DNA of 64,000 nucleotides from Terriglobia bacterium (GCA_020072815.1 JAIQGE010000008.1:62001-126000); one strand, 5' to 3'. Positions 42,176 to 51,057 are shown, counted from the first letter of the stretch. Program-made: numbers and translations. Notes: generated by a model from the sequence alone, not told the origin.

Positions 42176-43063
42176 TTGCAAAACCAGTTTGCAAATACGT
42201 GGGTTTCGGTAGTAGAACTAATTAACTGCTCCGCGGAGCTCACTTTGCCCGATCCTTCACCATCTCCGCCACTCCGGCGCTTGTTGGTTTCTCGCGCCAA
42301 GCTACAGGTTGTGGCAGGTGCATGCCGAATTGTTCAGGTCTCCAGCTTCAGGACACGTCAAGACGGGGTCGTTCTTTCTGACTATGTCGCGAATCGTGCA
42401 CCGTTGTTTTACAGGAGATTGGAACGCGTTATCGAAGACTTAAAAGCTGGTCTTTTCTTGTCAGCGTTCCGCGATACCCTCGCTAAGCTCCCGTCAGCAG
42501 AGTCATTTCAGGAATCGCACTTTGGTGAGATTCTAGCTGGGCTATTTGCCGAGGAAATTGGCGGGCTTAAAAGGATCTACAGCAAGCTATCCTTATTAAC
42601 TGCCCAGAATGCCAACGCATTCAAAATGGACCTTCTGCTGTGCAATTCTGCAACCGTCCCAATTGAATTCGTCTTTGGAGAAGTCAAGTCCAGTGCAAAG
42701 TCTTTGTCTGACGGGCTTCCGGTTGGTCATGACAAATCTTGTTATGCGTCATTGTTTGACTCGTTCAACAAGTATGGAGAGGAGGATCTCGAATTTGATA
42801 TTACCGCAGCTAGAGATAATCTCGAGATCCTCGACCCGGCAGAGGCACAACGAATCAAGACAGCCCTGTTGCCCTATGCAGACCGCCGTGTGAAATACGC
42901 TGGGTTTGTCGTGATTGATCAAGCGACTCACGCTGAAAATGAGGCTAACGTACTCGCGACCCGGCGAAACAAAAAGGAGTTCGATGTGGAACTCATCTGT
43001 ATTGAGTCTTTAAAAAACACCATTGATGATGCTTATGCGAAGTTGAAAACGACTAGGAGCTAG
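42176..43063 (+). CDS. hamA: HamA-like nuclease of a Hachiman defence system (DUF1837)
   Basis: 295 residues. The core ESHFGEILAGLFAEEI, IYSKLSLLTAQNANAFKMDLLL, then EFVFGEVKSSAKS matches the DUF1837/HamA pattern, with PD-(D/E)XK residues Asp152, Glu169 and Lys171. HamA is the nuclease effector that HamB helicase restrains until phage DNA damage is sensed. The gene directly abuts the hamB reading frame (stop, then ATG with no gap). The proposed start is a TTG with AGGGG ahead; a GTG 24 bases later is possible. G+C is visibly lower than in the flanking genes, suggesting transfer. Confidence 0.75.
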   Translation: MQNQFANTWVSVVELINCSAELTLPDPSPSPPLRRLLVSRAKLQVVAGACRIVQVSSFRTRQDGVVLSDYVANRAPLFYRRLERVIEDLKAGLFLSAFRDTLAKLPSAESFQESHFGEILAGLFAEEIGGLKRIYSKLSLLTAQNANAFKMDLLLCNSATVPIEFVFGEVKSSAKSLSDGLPVGHDKSCYASLFDSFNKYGEEDLEFDITAARDNLEILDPAEAQRIKTALLPYADRRVKYAGFVVIDQATHAENEANVLATRRNKKEFDVELICIESLKNTIDDAYAKLKTTRS

Positions 43064-43546
43064 ATGTTTTCAATCGAAGAAATTCGGGGCGTGATGGCGT
43101 CTGCAAGCTTTCGAACTGACCTTGCCCTTGTTCAAGAAAGCCTTAGTAGATACCGGTTGGACGAGCAAGAGCATCTCTTTTCGCATTCTGCATTACCACG
43201 TCTCCGACAATTTGTGGAGTGCGTGCTTGCAAGTGCTCCTGATTGGAATCAGTTGGCACGCGAAGAAGTTTGTAAGGCTGCGGGAGAAGTTGCTGAAGCC
43301 TTGGCATTTCAGGCCGGCCTTGACAACAAAATGCGGTTTCGGGCGATCTTGCTTTATGAGCTAGCGGGACTGCCAGCCATTTCGCAATCAATCGCGTCGA
43401 CCAATAACCTTCCTCGAGAAATCAAACCCTTTTTGTCGCGCACTCGAGGATTTGGCGTGCTATCTTCTGAATCACCACTGGTGCCCGCAGTACCCGGCTG
43501 CCACAGATCTTGCCCGTTTAGCAGAACTGGGTATGAGCTCAGATAG
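43064..43546 (+). pseudogene. hamB: hamB N-terminal part, separated by a frameshift
   Basis: 160 residues, of which about the first 122 are genuine HamB N-terminus (MFSIEEIRGVMASASFRTDL, LYELAGLPAISQSIAS). The frame is lost at a run of five T (43430-43434). Removing one T reads EIKPFCRALEDLACYLLNHH and joins smoothly to the downstream helicase frame. The remaining residues after the shift are out-of-frame. It could be a true disabling mutation, a sequencing error in the homopolymer or, less likely, +1 slippage. The start codon directly follows the hamA stop. Confidence 0.75.
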
Positions 43547-45305
43547 TTATTTCCTTACAGAGTATCTACAGGGTTTATCAAGTGAGTTCACGCCCGAGGC
43601 TTCGAAGGCCGTCTCAGAGGTCGCGAAGTTCTGGGACGTAGGCTACACCGCCACAGAAATGCGTGCCTTGAAGACGGCAATGGAAGGCAGGGCTCGTTCA
43701 TCTACAAGGAAATCTGTCGATCCTGAGCTGTTCAAAGCCCTGCAACAAACCAAGTTCCCAGTTGAGCTTTGGCCAACCCAACTTGCGGCTCTGGAGGGCG
43801 GCATCCTAGATCAGAGTATTGAAAGTTGGGGGCTTGCAGCGCCTACCGGTACAGGAAAAACATTTTTAACTCAGCTGCTGATCATTAATACTCTCCAGAT
43901 TCATCCCGCGAGCAAGGTTCTTTATATTGCGCCGAGTCGGGCCCTAGTCCACGAAGTGACAACTAATTTGGCTAGGTCACTTGAGCCATTCGCATTAGGA
44001 GTCCTCGCGGTCACTCCTCACCTCGTCGAGCTTGACGAGCAGGAAGCTTCTGAGGTTGATGAAGCATCTGTCCTTGTTCTCACGCCTGAAAAGGCGGACA
44101 TGCTGCTCCGGCTTGGGTTGGAAGTATTTCAAGATCTAGCATTGGTAATTGTTGATGAGGCGCATCATCTGGAATCGAGCACCCGCGGAATCTTGTTGGA
44201 GATGTATTTGTGGCGTCTCAAGTCTCTGATAAGACCCGGTAGCCGCTTTGTCTTCTTGTCGGCTGTCACGCCAAATATTGCAGACATAACAAGATGGATC
44301 AGGCCTCGGGCCCAGAGCGTGGAGATCACGCGGCGACCGACGAGGATGCGAGCCGGAATCTACCGAATTGATTCCGGCGGAAAGAGCAAAGTAGGTGTCA
44401 TTGAATATACGGATGGCATCAGGTTACCAGTTGTAGCTTCTCCTGAGACTGGTGTAAGACGACAGTTGATTCAGTTGGCAGCTGCGGTGAGGAAAGCAGG
44501 CCCAGTACTTGTCGTCGCCAAGGGAAAAGGAGAGTGCGAGATTCTCGCGGATGCTGCTTTGAATTGGCTGAAGGAAAACAATATTCTCAAGCAAAATGAG
44601 CCTTCAGAAACTCTCGAACGCCTGGATTCGAGGCTCGAAAGGGAGATGTATCCCGACGTACTGCTTCGGTCGTTGGTGGCCAACCGAATTGCTTATCATC
44701 ACGCGGGCTTGCCACCACGTGTTCGGCTTTCGCTTGAAACCGCGATCAGGGAAAACCTCATCGATTTCGTGTTTGCCACTACAACTCTCGCCGAAGGTGT
44801 TAATTTCCCATTTGCGACAGTTATCGTTCAGTCTCTTGCGCTGCGAGAGGCCCCTCAACGCGGCAGGGCGGGAAGATACCATCCTGTGACCCCGCGCGTA
44901 TTCTGGAATTTAGCGGGGCGCGCGGGGCGTCCAGGGCATGATCGCGAAGGGCAAGTTTTGATGTTCGAACCTAGCATTGGATTCGACAAAATCAAATATG
45001 TCTTGGGCGACTATTTCAATGATGAGCTCACGGTAGCGCAGCCTGTCCGAAGCGCACTCGCCGACAGCATTGAAGAAATTGTCAACGAGGTGCGGACCGG
45101 CGTTCTGAACTTGGAGGAACTTGCGTCTCCTGCATTATCAGAACAGGTATCAAGACGTGTTCAAGGGGCGGTGAACTTGATAAGAGTCAGCCTATTGCAT
45201 GCGCGAGCTTCAAAGCTCATCAATTCCTACGAAGAGATTCTGGATGGCACATTTGCAAGGGCGGCTGCGCTCCACAGTTTTCGTTCGGAAAGCGACAAGA
45301 CGTAG
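43452..45305 (+). CDS. hamB: HamB-like superfamily 2 helicase (main part, after frameshift)
   Basis: 617 residues holding the helicase core: APTGTGKTFL (motif I), APSRALVHEV (Ia), VDEAHHLES (II, DEAH type), LSAVTPNI (III), ATTTLAEGVNFP (V) and NLAGRAGRPGHDREG (VI). It resembles Ski2/Hel308-type helicases, which is how HamB is built. With the 160-residue upstream fragment it would make a protein of about 746 residues. The C-terminal tail (ARAAALHSFRSESDKT) is encoded by repeat sequence, so the original end may be lost. If translated alone it would need the TTG at 43452 or the ATG at 43533. Confidence 0.8.
   Translation: MACYLLNHHWCPQYPAATDLARLAELGMSSDSYFLTEYLQGLSSEFTPEASKAVSEVAKFWDVGYTATEMRALKTAMEGRARSSTRKSVDPELFKALQQTKFPVELWPTQLAALEGGILDQSIESWGLAAPTGTGKTFLTQLLIINTLQIHPASKVLYIAPSRALVHEVTTNLARSLEPFALGVLAVTPHLVELDEQEASEVDEASVLVLTPEKADMLLRLGLEVFQDLALVIVDEAHHLESSTRGILLEMYLWRLKSLIRPGSRFVFLSAVTPNIADITRWIRPRAQSVEITRRPTRMRAGIYRIDSGGKSKVGVIEYTDGIRLPVVASPETGVRRQLIQLAAAVRKAGPVLVVAKGKGECEILADAALNWLKENNILKQNEPSETLERLDSRLEREMYPDVLLRSLVANRIAYHHAGLPPRVRLSLETAIRENLIDFVFATTTLAEGVNFPFATVIVQSLALREAPQRGRAGRYHPVTPRVFWNLAGRAGRPGHDREGQVLMFEPSIGFDKIKYVLGDYFNDELTVAQPVRSALADSIEEIVNEVRTGVLNLEELASPALSEQVSRRVQGAVNLIRVSLLHARASKLINSYEEILDGTFARAAALHSFRSESDKT
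45259..45277. repeat. GGGCGGCTGCG-TCCACAG direct repeat, copy 1
   Basis: A 19-base unit repeated at 45386-45404 with one mismatch. This copy encodes part of the hamB C-terminus. Confidence 0.6.
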
Positions 45306-45320
45306 CAGTGTTGCGTCTCT
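45299..45320. repeat. GACGTAGC palindrome, imperfect copy 2
   Basis: Matches the 16314-16340 element at all but three positions (GACGTAGCAGTG, then TTGCGTCTCTACGC). The hamB stop codon (45303-45305) is inside it. Confidence 0.6.
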
Positions 45321-45385
45321 ACGCCGGGGCTTCTTGAGTTGTCCTGAAAGCAGGCGAAGAGCCCAGGTTCATGCAACGCAGCCGG

Positions 45386-45404
45386 GGGCGGCTGCGGTCC
45401 ACAG
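45386..45404. repeat. GGGCGGCTGCG-TCCACAG direct repeat, copy 2
   Basis: Second copy of the 45259-45277 unit, 18 of 19 bases identical. The two copies flank the palindrome at 45299-45320. Confidence 0.6.
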
Positions 45405-45428
45405 CTGCCAATGGAAAACCACAAGATG

Positions 45429-45464
45429 TGGGGATGGTCTAAGGTGTGCCATCCCCATATTTTG
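45429..45464 (+). terminator. Probable terminator downstream of hamAB
   Basis: A 9-base perfect stem (TGGGGATGG with CCATCCCCA), 11-base loop, then TATTTTG. It lies about 125 bases after the hamB stop, beyond the repeats. Confidence 0.6.
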
Positions 45465-45893
45465 TGTTTACGACGATTTTGGGTTGTTGCCGGGCGCGTT
45501 TTTGATTGCAGTTTTGGCCCTTCTATGGTATTATAAGTCATTTTATTGCAATAGCTTAGAGGTATATGTGTATCCCCGAACGTCGCCGGGGATGGAGGGC
45601 AGGTTTTGAGGGGATATCGCCGGGGATGTTTGGGGTTAAGTCCTTATTTTCCGGGGATGAAGGGTGCCCCCGGAGGGGGCACATCGCCGTAATCGCACGT
45701 GATCGCCGACATCGCGCGTGATCGGAAGAGCGAACCCGAAATTGACCGCAGAGGACGCAGAGGTCGCAAAGGAAGAGGCAGCCGAGGGCGGCGACGGCAC
45801 ACGAGGATCGTGATCGCCGACATCGCGCGTGATCGGGTGATCGGAAGGCAGTTAATGAGCGTAAAGTACGTAAGCAAGAACCAAGGAGCGACC
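45465..45893. other. Repeat-rich gap with two 28-base direct repeats
   Basis: Identical 28-base copies at 45698-45725 and 45809-45836 (CGTGATCGCCGACATCGCGC, then GTGATCGG), 83 bases apart. Upstream, CCGGGGATG recurs near 45586, 45621 and 45652, and GCCCCCGGAGGGGGC forms a hairpin near 45665. A stretch near 45742 (CCGCAGAGGACGCAGAGG) resembles the arms of the MITE-like element. The frame of the next gene is open through part of this gap but is arginine-rich and repeat-encoded, so it is not taken as coding. Confidence 0.6.
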
Positions 45894-46457
45894 ATGAGCC
45901 ACGCACGGCAAATCGTCAGGCAACCGTTCTGGAGGAAGATGCAAAACGGCATCGCACAAGCGTCCATCTTGGCCCTGTTGATGGCAGCCGTCAACGTAGC
46001 GGCGCAGACGCAGGCGCAGACGCAGGCGGCGGACAACAAGGCCTGCAAGCTGCTCACTTCGGCTGAGCTGGAGCCGGTGACGGGCAAGCTGGCGCCGTTC
46101 AAGAGCGCGCTGGCCACGGCGGACTCGCAGATGTGCACAGCCAAGTCGCTCAAGGGCACGGTGATGCTGCGCTGGTCCAAGAGCAAGACCAAGCCGGGCG
46201 AGCCCAGTGCCGCAGCCAAGGGCGTGGAGGCAGCCAGGGACATGGGCGCCACGGTGGAAGTGAAGACCTTTGGGCCCATCACCTGCTCCACCATGGTCCC
46301 TCCGGCGAAAATGAACCAATACGGCTACAACACCACCTGCTCGGTGATCAAGGGCGACGCGGTGGCGGCGGTGGAGGTGGGCGCCCGCTTCCGAAAAGAC
46401 ATGGTGCCGATTGACAAGCTGCGTCCGCTGGCGGAAAAGCTGGCCGCGCGTTTTTGA
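45894..46457 (+). CDS. Secreted protein, unknown
   Basis: 187 residues with a long-n-region signal peptide ending MAAVNVAAQ (cleavage near residue 39), a short QTQAQTQ repeat and a small mature domain. The mature domain has three or four Cys (NKACKLLTSAELEPVTG, SQMCTAKSL, PITCSTMV, TTCSVIKGD) and a C-terminal helix (IDKLRPLAEKLAARF). KACKLLTSAELE resembles the opening of secreted DUF3558-like lipoproteins, but that is a weak hint. AAGGAG lies 5 bases before the ATG at 45894, which decides the start. It is two bases upstream of the acetyltransferase gene. Confidence 0.65.
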   Translation: MSHARQIVRQPFWRKMQNGIAQASILALLMAAVNVAAQTQAQTQAADNKACKLLTSAELEPVTGKLAPFKSALATADSQMCTAKSLKGTVMLRWSKSKTKPGEPSAAAKGVEAARDMGATVEVKTFGPITCSTMVPPAKMNQYGYNTTCSVIKGDAVAAVEVGARFRKDMVPIDKLRPLAEKLAARF

Positions 46458-46459
46458 CG

Positions 46460-47530
46460 ATGAAGTCAACTTTGTTGACGTACGGGCAATCCGGCGCTGA
46501 CTTCCGCCACCTCTCCTCGGCCGACGCGCGGCGCATGGAGGCCGCCGAGGAACATGGCGCGCTGCGCTACGCGCAGGCCGTCGCGCCCCTGCACCCGGAG
46601 TGGGGGACGGCCTGGGAGGAATTTGCAGGCGGGCATCTGGTGTTTGTGCAGCGGATGTCGCCCGTCGGCCGCGCGCACGGGATGGGGTTCTGCGCAGCGA
46701 CAAGCGGCAAAGCCAGGTTAGGTGCCAGAGGCCGAGCGGGCGGAAGGAAGTCGGAAGCGGGCGGCGAAGATAGCACTTACGTCGCGGCCCGAGACGCAGA
46801 GAAAAACGCAGCGCGCCAGCAGGCAACCGAAGCGGTTTGCAAAGTGAAGATTACGCCTGAGGCCATCGCCCACGTTGAAGACTTCTATTTCAGCCGCGAG
46901 GCCGACGCCCAGGTGGACGTTTGTCCGTACGCTGATCCGAGCCTGTTTGCAGCGCTCAACGAGCGCGGGTTCCAGGTGGCGGAGTTCAATCAGACACTGG
47001 CGCGCTGGATTTCGCCGGACGAAGAGCTCGTCCCGGCCAGCGATCTGCTCAAGAATGCTGGAGAACTGTCGAAGCTTGAGGTCCGCTCCATCGAGCCGGG
47101 CGAAGCCCAGGAGTGGTCGGCAATTTCCGCGCGCGTCTTCTTTGGCGACCAATGGCAGCAGTGGCAGGAGCTGTTCAAGCCCTGGGCCGGCGCTCCGGAC
47201 TCCATGAACCTGGCGGCCTTCGCCGACGGCCAGATGGTGGGCATGGCCGGCGGGCTGGTGGTGCGCGAATATAATATGGCGGGTTTTTGGGGCGCGTCGG
47301 TGCTGCCGGAGTTCCGCGGACGCGGCATCCAGCGGGCCTTTCTGCAGGAGCGGCTGCGGCTGGCGCAACAGGCGGGCTGCGATCTGGCGGTCACGCTGAC
47401 CCTGCCCGGCACCGCGTCGCAACGCAATGCCGAGCGTGCCGGCTTCCGTACGGCGTACACCAAGGTGGTGTGCATCAAACGTCATCCGGAGGGCAAGGGG
47501 GTATATGTTGAGGTGGGGTATTCGAAATAA
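46460..47530 (+). CDS. GNAT-family N-acetyltransferase
   Basis: 356 residues. The C-terminal third is a standard GNAT fold: acetyl-CoA loop VLPEFRGRGIQRAFLQERLRLA and the following SQRNAERAGFRTAYTK. The N-terminal half looks like a degenerate second GNAT-type domain. It is interrupted at about residues 78-125 by an Arg/Gly/Ala-rich segment (SGKARLGARGRAGGRKS) that does not look like folded protein and may be inserted repeat DNA. The substrate is unknown. A TTG six bases upstream is a less likely start. Confidence 0.75.
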   Translation: MKSTLLTYGQSGADFRHLSSADARRMEAAEEHGALRYAQAVAPLHPEWGTAWEEFAGGHLVFVQRMSPVGRAHGMGFCAATSGKARLGARGRAGGRKSEAGGEDSTYVAARDAEKNAARQQATEAVCKVKITPEAIAHVEDFYFSREADAQVDVCPYADPSLFAALNERGFQVAEFNQTLARWISPDEELVPASDLLKNAGELSKLEVRSIEPGEAQEWSAISARVFFGDQWQQWQELFKPWAGAPDSMNLAAFADGQMVGMAGGLVVREYNMAGFWGASVLPEFRGRGIQRAFLQERLRLAQQAGCDLAVTLTLPGTASQRNAERAGFRTAYTKVVCIKRHPEGKGVYVEVGYSK

Positions 47531-47769
47531 GGGGCCGGTAGAGCGCAAAAAGGAAATAATCCAGGAAGATTTACCTGGGGGAGGCTTTTCTACCTGAAGA
47601 TTCTCAGGGCACACGCTCAAAGACGGGAGCCACCCTGCGGTCTTCGTCCAGCTTCGTTTTACTTTTGGTACCGCGACATAAGTTTCTTCCCTTCTGGCGA
47701 AAGTAGGACTAAGCTGTACCACGAATATTTGCCCCCCTAAACGAGACTCGGACGAAGGAGACGAAAAAT

Positions 47770-48147
47770 ATGGGTTCTGCGCCAACACCTCAGTCAAGCT
47801 CCGGCATGCAAAACAACCTGGCGGCTGCGCTGTCGTACATCACAATTGTGGGGATCATCTTCTTGTTGATTGAGCCGTACAACAAGATCCGCTTCGTTCG
47901 CTTCCACGCTTTTCAATCTGTTTTCTTTGCGTGTGCCTGGTTTGTGTTTTGGATCGGCTGGTGGATCCTGTCCGCCATCCTCGCCGCCATGACCCACGGG
48001 GCAACGCTTTTCCTGACGTTCCCACTGTCCCTGCTGATTAGCCTTGGGTTCTTTGTCGGCTGGATCGTGTGCGTCGTCAAAGCTTACGGCAACCAGGAAT
48101 TCAAGCTGCCCATCATTGGCGATCTCGCTGCCAAGCAGGCGGGCTAA
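47770..48147 (+). CDS. DUF4870-family small membrane protein
   Basis: 125 residues with three hydrophobic helices (about 18-34, 47-73 and 80-105) after a Ser/Pro-rich N-terminus. The signature AALSYITIVGIIFLLIEPYN followed by VRFHAFQSVFF is typical of DUF4870/TIM21-like membrane proteins. The function is not established. AAGGAG precedes the ATG by about 10 bases. Confidence 0.8.
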   Translation: MGSAPTPQSSSGMQNNLAAALSYITIVGIIFLLIEPYNKIRFVRFHAFQSVFFACAWFVFWIGWWILSAILAAMTHGATLFLTFPLSLLISLGFFVGWIVCVVKAYGNQEFKLPIIGDLAAKQAG

Positions 48148-48490
48148 GAACATCAGGCACGGCTCGGCCCATTGCGAGCTGCCATGCATATCAGGGGTTT
48201 CCTGCGCCTGTGGTCCTGACCATGACGGATTTGACTCGTTTCGTCCTTCAGGGCCATGGGCGGCAAGGGACCCTTTGGTTTCATCTCGATGACCCAGGTA
48301 GCAGCTGGCGATGCCTGGCTGAAATTTAAGTCGTCCGGGCCGGGTTGTTAGAGCTAGCCAGTTTCAGTTCTTGCCCTATCTGCCGATTTGACTGTCCCTT
48401 ACCCGCTGGGCTAGCCTCAATGGTTGGCCTGCTGAATCTGCCTCCGTCAGTTGGCTCACCGCCTTGTTCCCCGGGTTACTTGCAAATCGC
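48148..48490. other. Gene-free gap upstream of ggt
   Basis: 343 bases. No credible gene, terminator or promoter could be supported. Confidence 0.5.
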
Positions 48491-50227
48491 ATGAAAGCTA
48501 TTCGTAAATCATTGATTCTTAAGCTGCTTGTCCTCTGGATAGCGGCTGCATCGGCCGGCTCGGCAGACGGACTGCGGCCCGTCCACGCCAAAAAGGCGAT
48601 CGTCGTCAGCGTGCATGAGGAAGCCAGCAAGGTCGGGGCGGACATCATGCTCCGCGGCGGCAACGCGGTGGATGCGGCCGTCGCTACGGGCTTTGCGCTG
48701 GCCGTGGTCCACCCTGCGGCGGGCAACATCGGCGGCGGGGGCTTCATGCTGGTCCGCATGGCCTCAGGGGAAGTCCACTTCCTGGACTATCGCGAGAAAG
48801 CGCCCCAGGCCGCCACGCGCGACATGTACCTGGACGCGCAAGGCAACGTGATCCCCAACGTCAGCCTGGTGGGATACAAATCCATCGGCGTGCCTGGCTC
48901 GGTTGGTGGACTGGTGTACGCGCAGTCCCGTTGGGGCAAGCTGCCGCTCAAGACCGTGATGGAACCCGCCATCCGCCTGGCGCGCGACGGCGTTCGCCTC
49001 ACCTGGGAAGAGGCGCAGTCCATGCATAACCGCGAGCTGGCGCACTTTGCGGACTCCAAACGCATCTTCCAGCGCGACGGCAACTTCTATGAACCAGGCG
49101 AGCTTTTTCGCCAGCCTGAGTTGGCGCGCACCCTGGAGCGCATCGCCGCCCATCCGGACGACTTCTACAAAGGCGCGCTGGCCCGCGAGCTGGCCGATGA
49201 AGTCCAGCACGGCGGCGGCCTGATCACCGCAAAAGACCTGGCCGACTACGAGGTCAAAGAACGCCGCCCGATCCACGGGACGTATCGCGGTTACGAAATC
49301 TTTAGCGCACCCCCGCCCAGCTCCGGCGGCGTCACGCTGCTGGAGACGCTGAACATCCTGGAAGCCTACGACCTGGGCAAGATGGGCAACCGCTCCGCCG
49401 ACGCGATTCACGTGACAGCAGAAGCTTTTCGCCGGGCGTTTTTCGACCGCGCAGAATTTCTGGGCGACCCTGACTTCGCCCAGATTCCCGTGGCCCAGTT
49501 GATTGACAAGAAATACGCCAACGCCTGGCGCGAGTCGCTGGACATGGCCCACGCAAGCGAGAGCAGCGCGCTACGCCGGCCTGCTATCTTCGGCGAGCTT
49601 GACCGCCAGGCGGCGCAGCATGCTCCTTACGCCGGCGCGGAAAAGCAGAACACCACGCACTACTCCGTGGTTGACCAGCAAGGCAACGCCGTGGCGGTGA
49701 CCACCACGCTGAATGACGGTTTTGGCTCGGCGGTCACCGCCGGCAAACTCGGCTTCCTGCTCAACGACGAAATGGACGACTTCACCTCCAAGCCCGGCGT
49801 GCCCAACGGCTACGGGCTGATTCAGGGCGAAGCCAACGCCATCGCTCCGGGCAAACGCCCGCTCTCCGCCATGGCCCCGACCATCGTCCTCAAGGACGGC
49901 AAACTCTTTCTGGTGCTGGGCTCGCCCGGCGGGCCGCGCATCATCAGCACGGTGGCCAACATCCTGATGGGCGTAGCGGACTTTGGCCTGGACATTCAGC
50001 AGGCGGTGAACGCGCCGCGCTTCCATCATCAGTGGATGCCCGACGCAATCGTGCTGGAGAGAAACGGCATTTCGCCGGACACGCTCAGGATGCTGGAATC
50101 CCGCGGACACAAAATCAAATTGGAAGGCTACTGGAGTGACGGCGAATGCATCGCCGTTGATCCCAAATCCGGCGACCTGCTGGGCGCGCCTGACGGTCGC
50201 AATGGCGGAAAGGCGGTTGGCTTCTGA
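48491..50227 (+). CDS. ggt: Gamma-glutamyltransferase
   Basis: 578 residues. A periplasmic Ntn-hydrolase that cleaves the gamma-glutamyl bond of glutathione and related compounds. It has a signal peptide (MKAIRKSLILKLLVLWIAAA), the early motif GGNAVDAAVATGFALAVVHP, and the autocleavage site before Thr388 in NTTHYSVVDQQGNAVAVTTT. The substrate-loop motifs LNDEMDDF, GKRPLSAMAPTIV and GSPGGPRII follow. The start at 48491 begins the signal peptide; an in-frame TTG 27 bases upstream is unlikely. The stop overlaps the next start by one base. Confidence 0.95.
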   Translation: MKAIRKSLILKLLVLWIAAASAGSADGLRPVHAKKAIVVSVHEEASKVGADIMLRGGNAVDAAVATGFALAVVHPAAGNIGGGGFMLVRMASGEVHFLDYREKAPQAATRDMYLDAQGNVIPNVSLVGYKSIGVPGSVGGLVYAQSRWGKLPLKTVMEPAIRLARDGVRLTWEEAQSMHNRELAHFADSKRIFQRDGNFYEPGELFRQPELARTLERIAAHPDDFYKGALARELADEVQHGGGLITAKDLADYEVKERRPIHGTYRGYEIFSAPPPSSGGVTLLETLNILEAYDLGKMGNRSADAIHVTAEAFRRAFFDRAEFLGDPDFAQIPVAQLIDKKYANAWRESLDMAHASESSALRRPAIFGELDRQAAQHAPYAGAEKQNTTHYSVVDQQGNAVAVTTTLNDGFGSAVTAGKLGFLLNDEMDDFTSKPGVPNGYGLIQGEANAIAPGKRPLSAMAPTIVLKDGKLFLVLGSPGGPRIISTVANILMGVADFGLDIQQAVNAPRFHHQWMPDAIVLERNGISPDTLRMLESRGHKIKLEGYWSDGECIAVDPKSGDLLGAPDGRNGGKAVGF

Positions 50228-51057
50228 TGCTGCGTGCCATGTCGAGTTACGTTTACATCAAGAAGCGGCTGCATCCCGGCCTGCTGGACACGTTCAAGCG
50301 CGGCGGCGCACAAGCGGTGGAGATCTTTGCCGCGCGCGGCCATTTCAACTACCACGAAAAAGAACACATCAAGGAACTGGCGGAATGGTTCAAGACCGAA
50401 GGCGTGGCGCTGAACTCCATGCACTCGCCCATTTACCTCAGCAATGATTTCCGTTCCGGCGCGCCTCCGCTGAACATCGCCGACCTGGAAAAGCCCAACC
50501 GCGTGGAAGCCATGGACGAAATCAAGCGCGCGGTGGAAGTCGCCGAATACCTGCCGTTCAGGTTTTTGGTCCAGCACATCGGCAAGACCGACGAATACGA
50601 CGATCCCCGCAAATTCGAAGCCGCGCTCAGCTCCATTGAGCACTTGCGCGTATTTTGCCGCCAGTTGGGCGTGACGCTGCTGCTGGAAAACACCCCCAAC
50701 GACCTGGCCACGCCGGAAAAGCTGAAAGAGTTGCTGCTGGCGCTGCATTATCCTGACCTGGGAATTTGTTTTGACACCGGGCACGCGCACATGATGTCCA
50801 CGGTGCACCAGGCATGGGACCTGCTGGAAGCTCGCATCCACTCCACGCACGTGCATGACAACAAGCGTGACCGTGACGCCCATCTGTGGCCGGGCGAAGG
50901 CAACATTGACTGGGCCAATACCATGCAGGCGCTGCAGGCCGCGCCGCTGTCTCCGGCATTGGTGATGGAAATTGAAGGCGAAGACGGCGTGGACGTCGCC
51001 AAAAAGATGGCGGAAGCCTACAAGAAGCTGGAAGCAGCCGCAGTAGCCGCAGAATGA
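50227..51057 (+). CDS. TIM-barrel sugar phosphate isomerase/epimerase-like protein
   Basis: 276 residues with the xylose-isomerase-like/AP-endonuclease-2 barrel pattern. Metal and substrate residues are in LENTPND, CFDTGHAHM, HVHDNKRDRDAHLWPGEGNIDW and MEIEG. The family spans sugar isomerases, epimerases and endonuclease IV; here the sugar-type motifs dominate. The start codon overlaps the ggt stop by one base, so translation is coupled, but a biochemical link to glutathione breakdown is not evident. Confidence 0.8.
   Translation: MLRAMSSYVYIKKRLHPGLLDTFKRGGAQAVEIFAARGHFNYHEKEHIKELAEWFKTEGVALNSMHSPIYLSNDFRSGAPPLNIADLEKPNRVEAMDEIKRAVEVAEYLPFRFLVQHIGKTDEYDDPRKFEAALSSIEHLRVFCRQLGVTLLLENTPNDLATPEKLKELLLALHYPDLGICFDTGHAHMMSTVHQAWDLLEARIHSTHVHDNKRDRDAHLWPGEGNIDWANTMQALQAAPLSPALVMEIEGEDGVDVAKKMAEAYKKLEAAAVAAE

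Noticed and set aside
43424-43440. Programmed +1 frameshift in hamB
   Set aside because: The site is five Ts without a stop codon or stimulatory element after it; mutation or sequencing error is simpler.
45699-45893. Upstream extension of the secreted protein at 45894
   Set aside because: Arg-rich and encoded by the 28-base direct repeats; the ATG at 45894 has a good Shine-Dalgarno and begins the signal peptide.
46718-47797. 359-residue minus-strand frame over the GNAT gene
   Set aside because: No motif, unlikely composition, and it crosses a real intergenic region.
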